From Streptococcus oralis (GTDB lineage: Bacteria > Bacillota > Bacilli > Lactobacillales > Streptococcaceae), in contig NZ_CP066059.1 of the NCBI RefSeq assembly GCF_016127915.1, forward strand, positions 496,001-560,000: a stretch of 64,000 bases of DNA. Reading direction: 5' to 3'. The notes under the pieces were generated by a model. The model did no database searches, was not told the DNA's origin, and was given only the letters and a program-made list of their open reading frames with translations. A program made the position numbers and the translations under genes. Of the stretch, positions 36,853 to 46,751 are shown in pieces (positions within the stretch are counted from its first letter, which is position 1; each line of letters begins with the position of its first letter).

Positions 36853-36866
36853 TGGAAACGTTTCAG
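36853..36866. promoter_or_regulatory. cre-like site in the spxB promoter region
   Basis: TGGAAACGTTTCAG with a GAAACGTTTC palindrome, lying between a TTTGCT (-35) and TATATG (-10) candidate on the minus strand. It departs from the cre consensus only at its 3' end. CcpA control of spxB is established in streptococci. Confidence 0.6.
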
Positions 36867-36954
36867 CAAATTTTTACTCTACTACTTTACCACATTTGTT
36901 TTGGGTCTCCTAAGAATGTGCTCAGAAGTTTTTATTCTCTATTACAGTACAGTT

Positions 36955-36968
36955 TGAAAACGTTTTTA
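36955..36968. promoter_or_regulatory. Second cre-like site between spxB and copA
   Basis: TGAAAACGTTTTTA matches the cre consensus TGNAANCGNWNNCA except at one position. It is about 160 bp upstream of spxB, next to the copA terminator. Confidence 0.55.
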
Positions 36969-36987
36969 AAATCTGTGTTAGAATAGC

Positions 36988-37014
36988 AAAAAAGCGGTTA
37001 AGACCGCCTTTTTA
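36988..37014 (-). terminator. copA terminator
   Basis: AAGGCGGT / ACCGCTT stem with TTTTTTG on the minus strand; it overlaps the copA stop. Confidence 0.85.
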
Positions 37015-39234
37015 ATCGACTTTAGTAAAATTAAGCATGAGAGAGCTGATCAGAACAGAGACTGAACTAAAGGCCATGGCCAATCCTGCAAGTTCTGGAT
37101 TGAGCACCAAACCAATACCTGAAAAGACTCCTGCTGCAATCGGAATACCAATGAGGTTATAGATAGAAGCCCAGAAAAGATTGAGTAGAATACGATTAAA
37201 GGTCTTCTTACTCATATCAAAAGCACGTGCCAATCCTAGTAAATTGTTGGTTGTAAGGACAAGATCTGCTGATTCAATGGCAATATCTGTCCCAGAGCCC
37301 ATGGCAATTCCGACATCCGCTACACTGAGGGCCGGCGCATCATTGATACCATCTCCAACAAAGGCCAATTTCCCATTCTTTTGAAGCTTGTGAATTTCAT
37401 GTGCCTTTTCCTCTGGCAAGACATTTGCGATTACTTCTTCGATACCAATTTGCTCTGCAATCGCATGGGCTACTCCAGCATTATCTCCAGTAAGCATGAC
37501 CGTTCTAAGACCACGTTTTTTCAATTTAGCAATAGCTTCTTTGGCATTTTCCTTAGGGACATCCTGCAAGGCAATTAAGCCTTTTAACTGACCATCCACG
37601 GATAGGAAGACAACTGTTTTTGCTTCTTTCTCAAGCAAATCAAATCGTTCTTGATAATCATGTGGAATAGCAAGGTCAGCTAAGAGCTTAGCATTCCCCA
37701 GCGAGACTTGCTTACCATTAATAATCCCAGTCACACCTTTTCCATGCAAGGCTTGGAAGTTTTCCACTGGGTAAAGGCTAATTCCTAGTTCAGATGCACG
37801 ATTAACAATAGCTTGAGCTAGCGGGTGTTGAGATACATCTTCCAGTGAAGCAGCCAAACTTAGCACTTCTCCTTCATCTCCGATAACATCTGTCACTACT
37901 GGCTTCCCTTCGGTCAAGGTTCCTGTCTTATCAAAAACAACCGTTTGAACTTTTTGGATTTCCTGTAGAACTGTACCATTTTTGAGAAGAATCCCCATCT
38001 TGGCACTTCGTCCTGTTCCAACCATGAGGGCCGTTGGTGTTGCAAGACCTAGGGCACAAGGACAGGCGATAATCAAGACTGCAACACCATAGAGAAGCGA
38101 CGTTACAAAACTTTCACCAAGAAAAACAAACCAGATCCAAAAAGTAAGGAGTCCTAAAATGACAACTGCTGGTACGAAAATTCCAGAAATCTTGTCTGTC
38201 AAATCTTGAATAGGAGCACGACTGGTTTGAGCTTTCTTCACAAAGTCTACAATCTGAGCCAACATGGTTTCAGAACCTACTTTTTCAGCTCTAAAAATGA
38301 TCGTACCACTATTATTGATGGTTGAACCAATGACAGCATCTCCAACTGATTTATCGACTGGAATACTTTCCCCAGTTACCATTGATTCATCAATACTAGT
38401 TTCTCCTTCTATTACAGTCCCATCAACGGCAATTTTTTCACCTGGTCGAACGCGAATGAGATCCCCAACTTTGACTTGTTCTAGAGGTATTTGAACATAA
38501 ACATCATCACGCAAAACCTCTGCTGTTTTTGCTTGTAGGTCTAATAATTTTTCGACTGCCTGCGAAGTATTTTTTCGCATTTTTTCCTCAAAAACTGCTC
38601 CCAAAAGAATGAAGAAGAGGATAAATGCAGCACTTTCAAAGTAAACGGGCAGACCAGTGAAGAGGGCAACTAAGCTATAGAAATAGGCCACTAGGGTTCC
38701 CAGAGCAACCAAGGTATCCATGTTGGAATTGTGCTTTTTAAAACTAGCCCAGGCGCTTCTGATATATGGAACTCCAGCTACCAGCATAATGGGGGTTGTG
38801 GCTAAAAAGGTGCCCCAACGCATGACTTGGTGACTAATTCCTCCTGTAGACATCCCAATCATAAGAATCACAAGAGGCACAGTAAAGACACTAGTAATCC
38901 AAAAACGTTGTAAAAGTGATAGAGATTTTCGAGTCTTCTCAACTACGGTATAACTCCCCTTTTGCATCTTCATGCCACATGAAAATTCATGCTCACCCAA
39001 TTCTTGAGGAGTAAAGCGAATGACTTTCTCCTCATCTACGCCGATTGGTTCTAGGATCCCTTCTTCTTCGAAGAGAACTTCTTTATAACAGTTTGATGGT
39101 GTCACACGATGAAAGGTAATCTCAGCAGGAATCCCTTTTTGCAGTTGAATGTGGGCTGGATGGTAACCTTTGTCTGCCGTGATACGGATTTTTTGAACAC
39201 CATTTTCAAGACTTGCTTTTACAATTTCAGTCAT
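37012..39234 (-). CDS. copA: Copper-exporting P1B-type ATPase
   Basis: A 740-residue membrane pump that expels Cu(I). In place of the usual CxxC heavy-metal domain it begins with a cupredoxin-like domain (about 1-95) bearing CGMKMQKG, the same kind of Cys/Met site as CupA. Membrane helices follow. The intramembrane CPC is in [10 protein letters not shown], the phosphorylation Asp in DKTGTLT and the hinge in [10 protein letters not shown]. It is the last gene of copY-cupA-copA and works with CupA, which hands over the metal. Confidence 0.96.
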   Translation of the reverse strand: MTEIVKASLENGVQKIRITADKGYHPAHIQLQKGIPAEITFHRVTPSNCYKEVLFEEEGILEPIGVDEEKVIRFTPQELGEHEFSCGMKMQKGSYTVVEKTRKSLSLLQRFWITSVFTVPLVILMIGMSTGGISHQVMRWGTFLATTPIMLVAGVPYIRSAWASFKKHNSNMDTLVALGTLVAYFYSLVALFTGLPVYFESAAFILFFILLGAVFEEKMRKNTSQAVEKLLDLQAKTAEVLRDDVYVQIPLEQVKVGDLIRVRPGEKIAVDGTVIEGETSIDESMVTGESIPVDKSVGDAVIGSTINNSGTIIFRAEKVGSETMLAQIVDFVKKAQTSRAPIQDLTDKISGIFVPAVVILGLLTFWIWFVFLGESFVTSLLYGVAVLIIACPCALGLATPTALMVGTGRSAKMGILLKNGTVLQEIQKVQTVVFDKTGTLTEGKPVVTDVIGDEGEVLSLAASLEDVSQHPLAQAIVNRASELGISLYPVENFQALHGKGVTGIINGKQVSLGNAKLLADLAIPHDYQERFDLLEKEAKTVVFLSVDGQLKGLIALQDVPKENAKEAIAKLKKRGLRTVMLTGDNAGVAHAIAEQIGIEEVIANVLPEEKAHEIHKLQKNGKLAFVGDGINDAPALSVADVGIAMGSGTDIAIESADLVLTTNNLLGLARAFDMSKKTFNRILLNLFWASIYNLIGIPIAAGVFSGIGLVLNPELAGLAMAFSSVSVLISSLMLNFTKVD

Positions 39235-39243
39235 AATATTCTC

Positions 39244-39615
39244 CTATTCTACAATCATCTTACCGTGCATCATATTCATGCCACAAGAGAAACCATACTC
39301 ACCTGCTTCTTCAGGTGTGATTTCAACCACATATTGGTCTCCCATAGGCAGATCTGCATGCACTCCAAAGTCTGGAAAAACGATTTGATCCAAGCAAGGT
39401 GAAGGATCTTTTCGATCAAAAATAATGCGAGCAGGTTGCGATTTTTTGAGGATAATGGTTTCTGGAGTATATCCTCCCATGACCTCCACTCGAATTTCTT
39501 GATAGCCATTCTTTTGCTGAGCTCTCTTAGCATCTTCTTGCGGTTTTTTGAAAAACCAAAAGAGGATAAAAGCAATCATTCCTAAAACAACAATAGATAC
39601 AAATAGATTTAACAT
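39244..39615 (-). CDS. cupA: Membrane-anchored copper chaperone CupA
   Basis: A 123-residue protein with one N-terminal membrane helix (about 4-20, FVSIVVLGMIAFILFWFF) and a cytoplasm-facing cupredoxin domain. The copper site is at the C-terminal end (SCGMNMMHGKM), with one Cys and several Met. In pneumococcus CupA binds two Cu(I) and passes them to CopA. It lies 9 bp before copA. Confidence 0.93.
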   Translation of the reverse strand: MLNLFVSIVVLGMIAFILFWFFKKPQEDAKRAQQKNGYQEIRVEVMGGYTPETIILKKSQPARIIFDRKDPSPCLDQIVFPDFGVHADLPMGDQYVVEITPEEAGEYGFSCGMNMMHGKMIVE

Positions 39616-39625
39616 GACGTCTCCT

Positions 39626-40027
39626 TTACATACAATTACATCTTACTTCTGTTACAGCGCTTGATTTCTTCTTAGAAATCACAGCTTCTAAGTCTTCCAA
39701 GTCAGCCTGAGTAAAATCACATTCCACAATCAATTCAGCCAACAAGTTCTTAATCCTACGAGAACAAACCTTGTCTTTGATATCTTGGACAAGCAAGTCT
39801 CGGCTTTGGTCCAAAGTTAAAAGGGCTGAATAGACAAAGGACTTGTCCTCTTTTTTCCGAGTTAAACACTCTTTCTCAACCAGACGAGCCAAAAGGGTCT
39901 GAACTGTAGACTTGGACCAGTCAAAACGCTCCGCCAGAACCCTGACCAAATCCGTACTGGTCTGCTCTCCTTGCATCCAAATAATCTTCATGACCTGCCA
40001 TTCTGCATCTGAAATCTGCATAATCAC
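39626..40027 (-). CDS. copY: Copper-responsive repressor CopY
   Basis: A 133-residue BlaI/MecI-type winged-helix repressor. DNA binding is in residues 1-75 (ISDAEWQVMKIIW; WSKSTVQTLLARL). The C-terminus ends with VRCNCM, a single CxC; the enterococcal protein has CxCx4CxC. Zinc keeps it on DNA and Cu(I) releases it. Two matching operators and a strong promoter precede it. Confidence 0.94.
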   Translation of the reverse strand: MIMQISDAEWQVMKIIWMQGEQTSTDLVRVLAERFDWSKSTVQTLLARLVEKECLTRKKEDKSFVYSALLTLDQSRDLLVQDIKDKVCSRRIKNLLAELIVECDFTQADLEDLEAVISKKKSSAVTEVRCNCM

Positions 40028-40036
40028 ACCTCCTAA

Positions 40037-40092
40037 ATCTACATTTGTCGATTACAGTTATTAGTATACTCTAAAAATCTACATTTGTCAAT
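40037..40092 (-). promoter_or_regulatory. cop promoter with two CopY operators
   Basis: Two boxes, ATCTACATTTGTCGAT (40037-40052) and ATCTACATTTGTCAAT (40077-40092), both fit the cop operator RNYKACANNYGTMRNY fully. The minus-strand promoter is TTGACA (inside the distal box), a 17-bp spacer and TATACT (40068-40063). Confidence 0.92.
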
Positions 40093-40207
40093 TATAAATT
40101 TTCTTATTTCTTCGAAAAATAGAATTCTAATCATGTAACGAGAGATTTGCAGTCAAATTTTACTATATAAACTATAAAAATATGCTATACTGTAGAAAAA
40201 AGAAAAC

Positions 40208-40293
40208 AACCACTAGGGGTGCGTAAAGCTGAGATTAACGACTGTTAGATCCCTTTGACTCAATCTAGGTAATGCTAGCTGATGGAAGTGGAA
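40208..40293 (+). promoter_or_regulatory. TPP riboswitch upstream of thiD
   Basis: The THI-box core is plain: CTAGGGGTGC, GCTGAGAT, then CCCTTTGACTCAATCTAGGT, AATGCTAGCT and GATGG. About 95 bases of expression platform follow, with no clear terminator before the GGGAGG ribosome site, so control of translation is likely. Confidence 0.93.
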
Positions 40294-40387
40294 ATGATAA
40301 TGAGGATTAGCTGGTCTTCTATTGCTTTCCTGAAACAGGCTAGCTTGTTCTTAAGAATACAAACTTCAGTTGGTTGGGAGGTTTTAG

Positions 40388-41179
40388 ATGACTTATTTAC
40401 CCGTTGCTCTAACCATTGCAGGGACTGACCCTAGTGGCGGTGCTGGCATTATGGCTGATTTAAAGTCATTCCAAGCTAGAGATGTCTATGGAATGGCCGT
40501 TGTCACCAGCCTTGTCGCTCAAAATACCAGAGGCGTTCAATTAATCGAGCACGTCTCCAACCAAATGCTGGAAGCTCAATTGGAAAGTGTCTTTTCGGAT
40601 ATCAAGCCTCAGGCTGTAAAAACAGGGATGTTGGCAACTACTGAGATCATGGAAATCATCCAACCCTATCTTAAAAAACTGGACTGCCCCTATGTTCTTG
40701 ACCCTGTTATGGTCGCTACGAGTGGGGACACCCTGATTGATTCTAGTGCCAGAGACTACCTAAAAACAAATCTGCTTCCCCTTGCAACCATTATCACTCC
40801 GAATCTTCCTGAGGCAGAAGAGATTGTTGGCTTTTCGATTCATGATCCAGAAGACATGCAGCGTGCTGGTCGCCTGATTATAAAAGAATTTGGTCCTCAG
40901 TCCGTTGTTATCAAAGGTGGCCATCTTGAAGGTGGTGCCAAGGATTTCCTTTTTACCAAGGATGAACAATTTGTCTGGGAAAGTCCAAGAATTCAAACTT
41001 GTCACACCCATGGTACTGGATGTACCTTTGCTGCTGTGATTACGGCTGAACTAGCCAAGGGCAGAAGTCTTTACCAGGCAGTTGATAAGGCCAAGGCCTT
41101 TATCACAAAAGCCATCCAAGACGCTCCTCAACTCGGACATGGTTCTGGACCAGTCAATCATACAACTTTTAAAGATTAA
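40388..41179 (+). CDS. thiD: Hydroxymethylpyrimidine / phosphomethylpyrimidine kinase
   Basis: A 263-residue ribokinase-fold enzyme that phosphorylates HMP and HMP-P for thiamine assembly. Visible are TIAGTDPSGGAGI (about 9-21), binding HMP, and GTGCTFAAVITAEL (about 212-225), with the catalytic Cys/Asp region and anion hole. It is the only thiamine gene here on the plus strand. It has its own riboswitch and ends at the shared terminator facing thiE. Confidence 0.95.
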   Translation: MTYLPVALTIAGTDPSGGAGIMADLKSFQARDVYGMAVVTSLVAQNTRGVQLIEHVSNQMLEAQLESVFSDIKPQAVKTGMLATTEIMEIIQPYLKKLDCPYVLDPVMVATSGDTLIDSSARDYLKTNLLPLATIITPNLPEAEEIVGFSIHDPEDMQRAGRLIIKEFGPQSVVIKGGHLEGGAKDFLFTKDEQFVWESPRIQTCHTHGTGCTFAAVITAELAKGRSLYQAVDKAKAFITKAIQDAPQLGHGSGPVNHTTFKD

Positions 41180-41182
41180 GAA

Positions 41183-41225
41183 AAAAACTCTCTAGCTCCT
41201 ACTTTAAGGGAATTAGAGAGTTTTT
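41183..41225. terminator. Bidirectional terminator between thiD and thiE
   Basis: AAAAACTCTCTA / TAGAGAGTTTTT stem with inner pairing and T-runs both ways. Confidence 0.85.
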
Positions 41226-41227
41226 GA

Positions 41228-41860
41228 TTAGGAAATCATGTCATCCAGCTTTGTTAAAAAGGCGTGCGCTTTTGCCTTAATATCTTCTGCCTGCATCAGA
41301 TCACGTACAACAGCTACTCCAGCTATACCCGTGCCGCTAAGTTGGTCAATGTTCTCTGACGTTAGGCCTCCAATAGCAACTACTGGAATGGCGACCGTTT
41401 GGCAAATTGTTTTCAAGGTTAAAATCAGGGTGATGGGTGCATTTTCTTTAGTCGTAGTCGGGAAAATGGCTCCTGTCCCCAAGTAATCCGCACCCCATGT
41501 TTCTGCTTCGAGAGCTCTTTTAACCGTTTTAGCAGTGACACCGAGGATTTTTTCAGGACCCAAGACTTTTCGGGCAACCGAAACTGGTAGTTCATCGTCT
41601 CCGATATGCAGACCTGCTGCATCGACTGCTAGACAAACATCCAACCGATCATCGATTATCAAGGGTACTTGATAGGCATCTGTTATTTCCTTGACTTGTT
41701 TTGCCAGTTGATAGTATTGATTGGTGGTGAGATTTTTTTCTCGTAGTTGGATGATGGTAACACCTGAACGGCAGGCCGTCTCGACTTTTTCAAGAAAGTT
41801 TTCCAAGGAATCTTGGTAGCGATTGGTTACTAGATACAGTCTAAGTGCTTCTCTATTCAT
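41228..41860 (-). CDS. thiE: Thiamine-phosphate synthase
   Basis: A 210-residue TIM-barrel enzyme joining HMP-PP and THZ-P to thiamine phosphate. Motifs are IIQLREKNL (about 35-43), [21 protein letters not shown], and [14 protein letters not shown] in the phosphate-binding part. It overlaps thiM by 8 bases and is the last gene of the thiamine operon. Confidence 0.95.
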   Translation of the reverse strand: MNREALRLYLVTNRYQDSLENFLEKVETACRSGVTIIQLREKNLTTNQYYQLAKQVKEITDAYQVPLIIDDRLDVCLAVDAAGLHIGDDELPVSVARKVLGPEKILGVTAKTVKRALEAETWGADYLGTGAIFPTTTKENAPITLILTLKTICQTVAIPVVAIGGLTSENIDQLSGTGIAGVAVVRDLMQAEDIKAKAHAFLTKLDDMIS

Positions 41861-42656
41861 AAAAGTCTCCTTTGATGGCTTCTAGCCAGTTTTCGTCTCT
41901 TTTTAGGAGAGAGAGTTGATTGAGAACTTGGTAACGAAAATCTTCCAATCCCATTCCTTGAACAACTATTCTCTCAGCAGCGATATTGAGATAAGAAACT
42001 GCTAGGCAAGAAGCTTCAAAGGCAGTCTTTCCTTGGCTGAGAAAAACAGCTGTCAAGGCTCCAACCAGGTCTCCTGTCCCTGTTATCCAGTCCAATTCGT
42101 CACAGCCATTTCCCAATATTGCAACCTGATTCTCCGAAACGATGAGGTCCTTGGGGCCAGTGACTAAAAATGACATACCAGGATAAAGCTGACACCAGTC
42201 TTTCAAGACTTGAAGCAAATCCTCAGTTTCTTGATCTTTATGGCTAGCATCAACTCCAACTCCGTGGTGCTTTAAGCCAACAAGACTTCGAATTTCTGAC
42301 ATATTTCCTTTAAGGACCGTGGGCTTGTATTCTAAAAGATCTCTGACTAGTCCCTTACGAATGGGTGACGCTGATACACCAACCGCATCTACTACCATTA
42401 GGAGAGAAGCTTGGTTTGCATAAGTGGCTGCCAGACGGATTGCTTTCTCCTTCTCAGCTGACAAATGCCCCAAATTGATGAAGAGAGCCTGACTTTGCTT
42501 AGTAAAATCAAGAACCTCACGAGGGTCATCTGCCATGACTGGTTTAGATCCCAGAGCTAAAATCCCATTTGCCAGCATCTCACAAGAAATCTCATTGGTG
42601 ATGCAGTGAATCAAGGAACTGGTTGCCAGAGGGAAAGGATTTGTCAATTTCTGCAT
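41853..42656 (-). CDS. thiM: Hydroxyethylthiazole kinase
   Basis: A 267-residue kinase that salvages the thiazole part of thiamine. It shows VLKGNMSEI (about 113-121), TGPKDL and the C-terminal [20 protein letters not shown], which holds the catalytic loop; the residue usually seen as Cys is replaced by Asp in TGTGD. Coupled to thiW by one overlapping base and to thiE by eight. Confidence 0.93.
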   Translation of the reverse strand: MQKLTNPFPLATSSLIHCITNEISCEMLANGILALGSKPVMADDPREVLDFTKQSQALFINLGHLSAEKEKAIRLAATYANQASLLMVVDAVGVSASPIRKGLVRDLLEYKPTVLKGNMSEIRSLVGLKHHGVGVDASHKDQETEDLLQVLKDWCQLYPGMSFLVTGPKDLIVSENQVAILGNGCDELDWITGTGDLVGALTAVFLSQGKTAFEASCLAVSYLNIAAERIVVQGMGLEDFRYQVLNQLSLLKRDENWLEAIKGDFYE

Positions 42657-43180
42657 CAGTCTATCCTTTCTCCAAAGAAATATCCTTGTACTTTTTTAAA
42701 GAATTCCTGCTTGATTAAAAATCGAAAGGCAAGAAAAGCTATGGCTGTACCGATCAAGGTCGCTCCGAAAAATCTCGGAGTATAGATAAACCAGCTGAGC
42801 TTGGCCGCAGATCCCGTAAAGAGAACCATGACAGGATAGGAAACAATGGAACCGATAATCCCTGTTCCCAAGATTTCTCCTAGGGCAGAATAGTGAAATT
42901 TTCGACCGTACTTATAAAAGAGACCTGCAAGGAGGGCTCCAAAAGTAGCTCCTGTTAGGGCCAAAGGAGGAATTCCCTGAGTTGACATACGGATAAAGGC
43001 TGTGGCTGTAGCCATGACCAAGGCATAAACAGGTCCCATCAAGATTCCTGCTAGGATATTGACTACACTGGACATCGGTGCCATTCCTTCAATTCGAAAG
43101 ATGGGTGTAAGGACTACATCAAGAGCAATCATCATAGATAAAATGGTTAATTTGTGAACTTGTAGTTGGTGGTTTCTCAT
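42656..43180 (-). CDS. thiW: ThiW family thiazole-precursor transporter component
   Basis: A 174-residue membrane protein with about five helices, of the ThiW family (S component of an ECF-type importer), thought to take up the thiazole precursor. It begins with a short basic segment and [19 protein letters not shown]. The link with the adjacent thiM, which phosphorylates hydroxyethylthiazole, supports this. It depends on an energy module; the YkoC/YkoD pair upstream or a general EcfA/T could serve. Confidence 0.88.
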   Translation of the reverse strand: MRNHQLQVHKLTILSMMIALDVVLTPIFRIEGMAPMSSVVNILAGILMGPVYALVMATATAFIRMSTQGIPPLALTGATFGALLAGLFYKYGRKFHYSALGEILGTGIIGSIVSYPVMVLFTGSAAKLSWFIYTPRFFGATLIGTAIAFLAFRFLIKQEFFKKVQGYFFGERID

Positions 43181-43183
43181 TTT

Positions 43184-43876
43184 CTATTTCTTCTCTTTTT
43201 CTAAGGACTGCAAATCACTCGTCCAGGTTTGATGTTGGTAAGCCATCTCCCAAAACTTAGCTTCCATGTGGACACTTCGGTGGAAGGCCTCTAGCATTTT
43301 TTGTTTGTCCGTCTCGTCACTTTCGCGATAGAGCTGATTGACCAGGGCTTCTTCCTCTTTAATCTGCTGTTCTAACTCATCGGTGATATAGGTTTCAATC
43401 CACTGTTGATAAAGAGGATTCGGGGATGGTTTGCGATTAAGTGCCTTGCCCAAATCATGGTATAACCAAGGACATGGAAGCAAACTAGCAAAAGCAATGC
43501 CCAAGTTTGGCTCTGCAAACTGGCGATAAATATGAGAAATGTAATGATAACAGGTTGGAGCAATCGGTTGCTCGTCCATTTCCTGGTCGCTGATTCCTAA
43601 TTCCTTAAAAAATTGTTGGCGGATAAACAACTCACCCTCCACTAGACTCTGGGCATTTTGTTTCAAGAGTCTTTTCATCTCCTCGTTGGAAGTCTTATCA
43701 GCCAAGAGGTGATAGGCTTCTGAGAAGGCTTTCAGATAGTAGGCATCCTGAATCAGGTAATAGCGGAAAATAGAAGGTTCTAACGTTCCCTCTTGTAACT
43801 GTAAAACAAAGGGATGCTGAAAGGAAGCCTGCCAAGCTTCCTTGGATAATTCCATCGCAATATCTGTAAATTCCAT
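43184..43876 (-). CDS. tenA: Aminopyrimidine aminohydrolase / thiaminase II
   Basis: A 230-residue all-helical enzyme that salvages the pyrimidine half of damaged thiamine. The nucleophilic Cys is seen in LLPCPWLYHDLGK (about 137), and the acidic pair with GELFIRQQFFKELGI is typical of TenA. It lies between the transporter genes and thiW, and its product HMP is phosphorylated by ThiD. Confidence 0.92.
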   Translation of the reverse strand: MEFTDIAMELSKEAWQASFQHPFVLQLQEGTLEPSIFRYYLIQDAYYLKAFSEAYHLLADKTSNEEMKRLLKQNAQSLVEGELFIRQQFFKELGISDQEMDEQPIAPTCYHYISHIYRQFAEPNLGIAFASLLPCPWLYHDLGKALNRKPSPNPLYQQWIETYITDELEQQIKEEEALVNQLYRESDETDKQKMLEAFHRSVHMEAKFWEMAYQHQTWTSDLQSLEKEKK

Positions 43877-43886
43877 AATAACTCCT

Positions 43887-44537
43887 TTATAAAAATAAAC
43901 TGGTTTGAAGCAATAAAAAGAAAAGTAGGTAGATCAATTTTGTCCTCTGGGAAATGTAAAAAGTCCGATAGCTATTCTCCAACTGTGCATGCTCGTCATA
44001 TCCGTGCGCAGATAGAGCTCTCAGGTAGAGATGGCGCCATCTAAAGACCGTCATCAGAACCTTGCTGTAAATCAAGGGAGACCAAACATGCAGTTTTTGG
44101 CCACGCAGTAAGCATGCTTCCTTGAGAGACTTGATTTCCTGCTGAATGAGGGGAAAGGCATTGAATACCACAATTAAGGCATAGGCCCAAGAACGCGATA
44201 ACCCCTTTTGAGCCAAGTACAAGAGAAGCTCTTTTAGAGAAATACTGGAAACAAAGACAAGACCGATACAAACCGTCACAAAGGCCCTCGTTCCAAGCAT
44301 GATTGCCTGCGAAGCATCCCCATGTAACTGAATTGCCCAGTAATTAGCCAAAGATGGTAAAATGGCGAGCACAATCATCCAAGCCAACATTTTAAATCGA
44401 CGGTGATAGAGCAAAAAGAGTATGCAAAATGCGGCTACCGAAAGATTAAGAGCAATCGAAGGAATGAAGGATGTTTCCAAAGATAAAATTAGAAAGAAGA
44501 GGCTGATAACTGGTGTCTTGGTTGCTACTTTGATCAT
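43887..44537 (-). CDS. ECF transporter transmembrane (T) component, YkoC-like
   Basis: A 216-residue membrane protein with about five helices and the two coupling signatures of EcfT, here SLKEACLLRGQ and LRALSAHGYDE, which contact the ATPases. It is the T component for the YkoE-type S component in this operon. Two bases separate it from the ATPase gene. Confidence 0.88.
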   Translation of the reverse strand: MIKVATKTPVISLFFLILSLETSFIPSIALNLSVAAFCILFLLYHRRFKMLAWMIVLAILPSLANYWAIQLHGDASQAIMLGTRAFVTVCIGLVFVSSISLKELLLYLAQKGLSRSWAYALIVVFNAFPLIQQEIKSLKEACLLRGQKLHVWSPLIYSKVLMTVFRWRHLYLRALSAHGYDEHAQLENSYRTFYISQRTKLIYLLFFLLLQTSLFL

Positions 44538-44538
44538 A

Positions 44539-45924
44539 CTACCTCACCTCCCCTAGAGTATCATTATTCAGAGATGGGAGAGGTTTGCTGATAGTCACTT
44601 CTTGAAGGTGGCTGAGCCCCTCACTAGTCATCTCGATCCAATAATCGACCACAGAAATCAAAGGATCTAAACGATGGCTAATAATCAAAAAACTTCTTCC
44701 CTGATTTCTATCCTCCAACATCCACTGACAAAAATAATGGCAAGCTCTATCATCCAAACCAGCAAAGGGTTCATCTAGCAAGATCACAGAAGCCTTACTG
44801 GTCAAGATGGTCAATAGCTGAAGAATCTTTTGTTGGCCACCACTTAATTGATAGGGACTCTTATCAAGCGCTTTCTCCAGATTAAAATATCGTAAAGCTT
44901 GGAGAATCCGCTGATTTCTTTCAGAGTCTGGACTATCTAATTGCAGTTCCTCTCTCAGACTGACTCGGATAAATTGCTTTTCAGCTTCCTGAACAACACC
45001 GGTCAGATCACGATACAAACTCTTTTTCTTTTTCAGGACTGTCCCCTTCCAAGTAATTCGCCCCTTATACTTTTGAAATTGAAGAATAGAGCGAAAGAGG
45101 GTTGATTTCCCGACACCATTGTCACCCAAGATACAGGAAATTCCTTGGTAGATAGTAAAATCCGCAAGCGAAAAGAGGGGGCGATTCCCCAGCTCACAGG
45201 TCACACGGTCCATATGGAATAATTCTGGACTAGAGGCAACTTCTTTTGAAGAAACCTGTGTCATCTCAGAGGTTGGGATTTTATTTATTTCCCTTAGTTG
45301 CTCGTCTCTCAGCTCCACCATATGGTCAATGTAGGCTCCATAGTCCGTTAAATCATGATCGCACAGGATGACTATCTTCCCATCAAGAGCCAACTCTTTT
45401 AGAATCTCCAATATCTCGATTCTGCTCTTGCGGTCAATGGAAGCGAAGGGCTCATCCAAGAGATAGACCCTAGGATTCATGGCAAAGAGAACAGCCAGAG
45501 CAGCCTTTTGCTTTTCCCCACCTGATAGGTGATGAATAGGACGGTGCAAGATTGGCTCGCAACGACATTGCCCAACCACCTCTGCTATTTTAGAATCAAT
45601 TTCCTGAAAGGGATGCCCGACATTCTCCAAGGTAAAAACCAGTTCCTCAAACAAGTTCTCCATGGTAAATTGATGATTGGGATTTTGAAAGAGAATCCCA
45701 ACTGTCTGGACACGTTCGACGATAGAAAGCTGACTGACCTCACTCCCATCTATCAGGACTTGACCACTATAGGGAAGAGAACTAACTTGAGCAATGACTT
45801 GAAAGAGGCTGGATTTTCCTGAACCACTGCTCCCAACTAACAAGGTAAAAGCTTGCCCATGAAAAGTAAAATCAATCGGTTCCGAAAATATTGGGGATTG
45901 AATCCCTCTTAATTCCAGGCCCAT
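44539..45924 (-). CDS. ECF transporter duplicated ATPase, YkoD-like
   Basis: A 461-residue protein with two ABC ATPase domains in one chain. The first has GSSGSGKSS, LSGGEKQKAA and YLLDEPFASID; the second has GDNGVGKST, LSGGQQKILQ and ILLDEPFAGLD. It powers uptake by the YkoC/YkoE membrane parts. It directly follows ykoE and precedes ykoC. Confidence 0.92.
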   Translation of the reverse strand: MGLELRGIQSPIFSEPIDFTFHGQAFTLLVGSSGSGKSSLFQVIAQVSSLPYSGQVLIDGSEVSQLSIVERVQTVGILFQNPNHQFTMENLFEELVFTLENVGHPFQEIDSKIAEVVGQCRCEPILHRPIHHLSGGEKQKAALAVLFAMNPRVYLLDEPFASIDRKSRIEILEILKELALDGKIVILCDHDLTDYGAYIDHMVELRDEQLREINKIPTSEMTQVSSKEVASSPELFHMDRVTCELGNRPLFSLADFTIYQGISCILGDNGVGKSTLFRSILQFQKYKGRITWKGTVLKKKKSLYRDLTGVVQEAEKQFIRVSLREELQLDSPDSERNQRILQALRYFNLEKALDKSPYQLSGGQQKILQLLTILTSKASVILLDEPFAGLDDRACHYFCQWMLEDRNQGRSFLIISHRLDPLISVVDYWIEMTSEGLSHLQEVTISKPLPSLNNDTLGEVR

Positions 45925-46485
45925 CTATGCCTTTCCTCCAGCTGCAAACTGATGATAGAGTTTGACAATGGCACGAACCAAGATGGTACAGAAGAAAAAG
46001 ACGGAAATAAAACGCACCACCAGCAAGGAAAGGACAAAAGGAAGAGAAAAGGCATAGTAACCTAATTTAATGTATTCATAGACAAAGCTAAAAAGGGTAA
46101 TCCCAATACTATTAGCAGTTAGAGAAAGCCAACTTTTATAACGATTCTTGGTCACAAGAAAGCCAAATTCACTTCCCAAACCTTGAACCAAGCCAGACAA
46201 AAGAGCGCCTAGACCGAATTGGCTACCATATAGGACTTCAGCAAGCGCAGCGAGTATTTCTCCAATCGTTGCACTTCCGACTCTTGGAACAAAGATAGCT
46301 GCAATGGGCGCAGCCATACACCAGAGGCCAAAGAGGATTTCATTGGCAAAGGCCTGCAAACCAAGAGGGGCTAAAATCAGGGTGAGGATATCAAACAGAT
46401 AGCCTGAACCCACAAAAACGCCACCAAAAAAGATAGACAAGAAAGCAAGCAAGATAACATCTTTTAATTGCCATTTTTTCAACAT
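45925..46485 (-). CDS. ECF transporter S component for hydroxymethylpyrimidine/thiamine, YkoE-like
   Basis: A 186-residue membrane protein with about five helices, of the YkoE family. It should be the substrate-binding part for HMP (or thiamine), in line with the TPP riboswitch ahead of it and with thiD, thiE and thiM nearby. It is the first gene of the seven-gene operon. Confidence 0.88.
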   Translation of the reverse strand: MLKKWQLKDVILLAFLSIFFGGVFVGSGYLFDILTLILAPLGLQAFANEILFGLWCMAAPIAAIFVPRVGSATIGEILAALAEVLYGSQFGLGALLSGLVQGLGSEFGFLVTKNRYKSWLSLTANSIGITLFSFVYEYIKLGYYAFSLPFVLSLLVVRFISVFFFCTILVRAIVKLYHQFAAGGKA

Positions 46486-46572
46486 AAAAAACTCCTTTTT
46501 TAAAGAAAATCAAGGGCATTCAAGGAGAGATACCAAAAGGCTTGCCGTCAAGCCTATCCTCTTTTGATAAAC

Positions 46573-46608
46573 AAAAAAACTCCAATTACAAACGAGAATT
46601 AGAGTTTA
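46573..46608 (-). terminator. TPP-controlled terminator of the thiamine operon
   Basis: AAACTCTAATT / AATTGGAGTTT stem and TTTTTTTG, placed between the riboswitch and the first gene. TPP binding should favour it. Confidence 0.85.
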
Positions 46609-46657
46609 CCTTACAAGATTTGACAGTTTCTTTCGACATACGAAAAAAACCTTTTCA

Positions 46658-46728
46658 CATTTCCCTTCGCCAGTATTAACTGTATCAGGTTCAATGGGTA
46701 TCATCTCAGCCTAAAGCACCCCAAATGT
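46658..46728 (-). promoter_or_regulatory. TPP riboswitch of the thiamine operon
   Basis: In RNA sense: TTGGGGTGC, GGCTGAGATGATACCC, TTGAACCTGATACAGTTAA, TACTGGCGAAGGGA. All the THI-box parts are present. An intrinsic terminator follows, so control is by attenuation. Confidence 0.95.
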
Positions 46729-46751
46729 CTTTATTATTTAATTACTGGACC

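Noticed and set aside
39276..39575. A 99-codon frame overlapping cupA on the same strand
   Set aside because: Shifted reading of cupA; the cupA frame has the membrane helix, the copper site and the correct spacing to copA.
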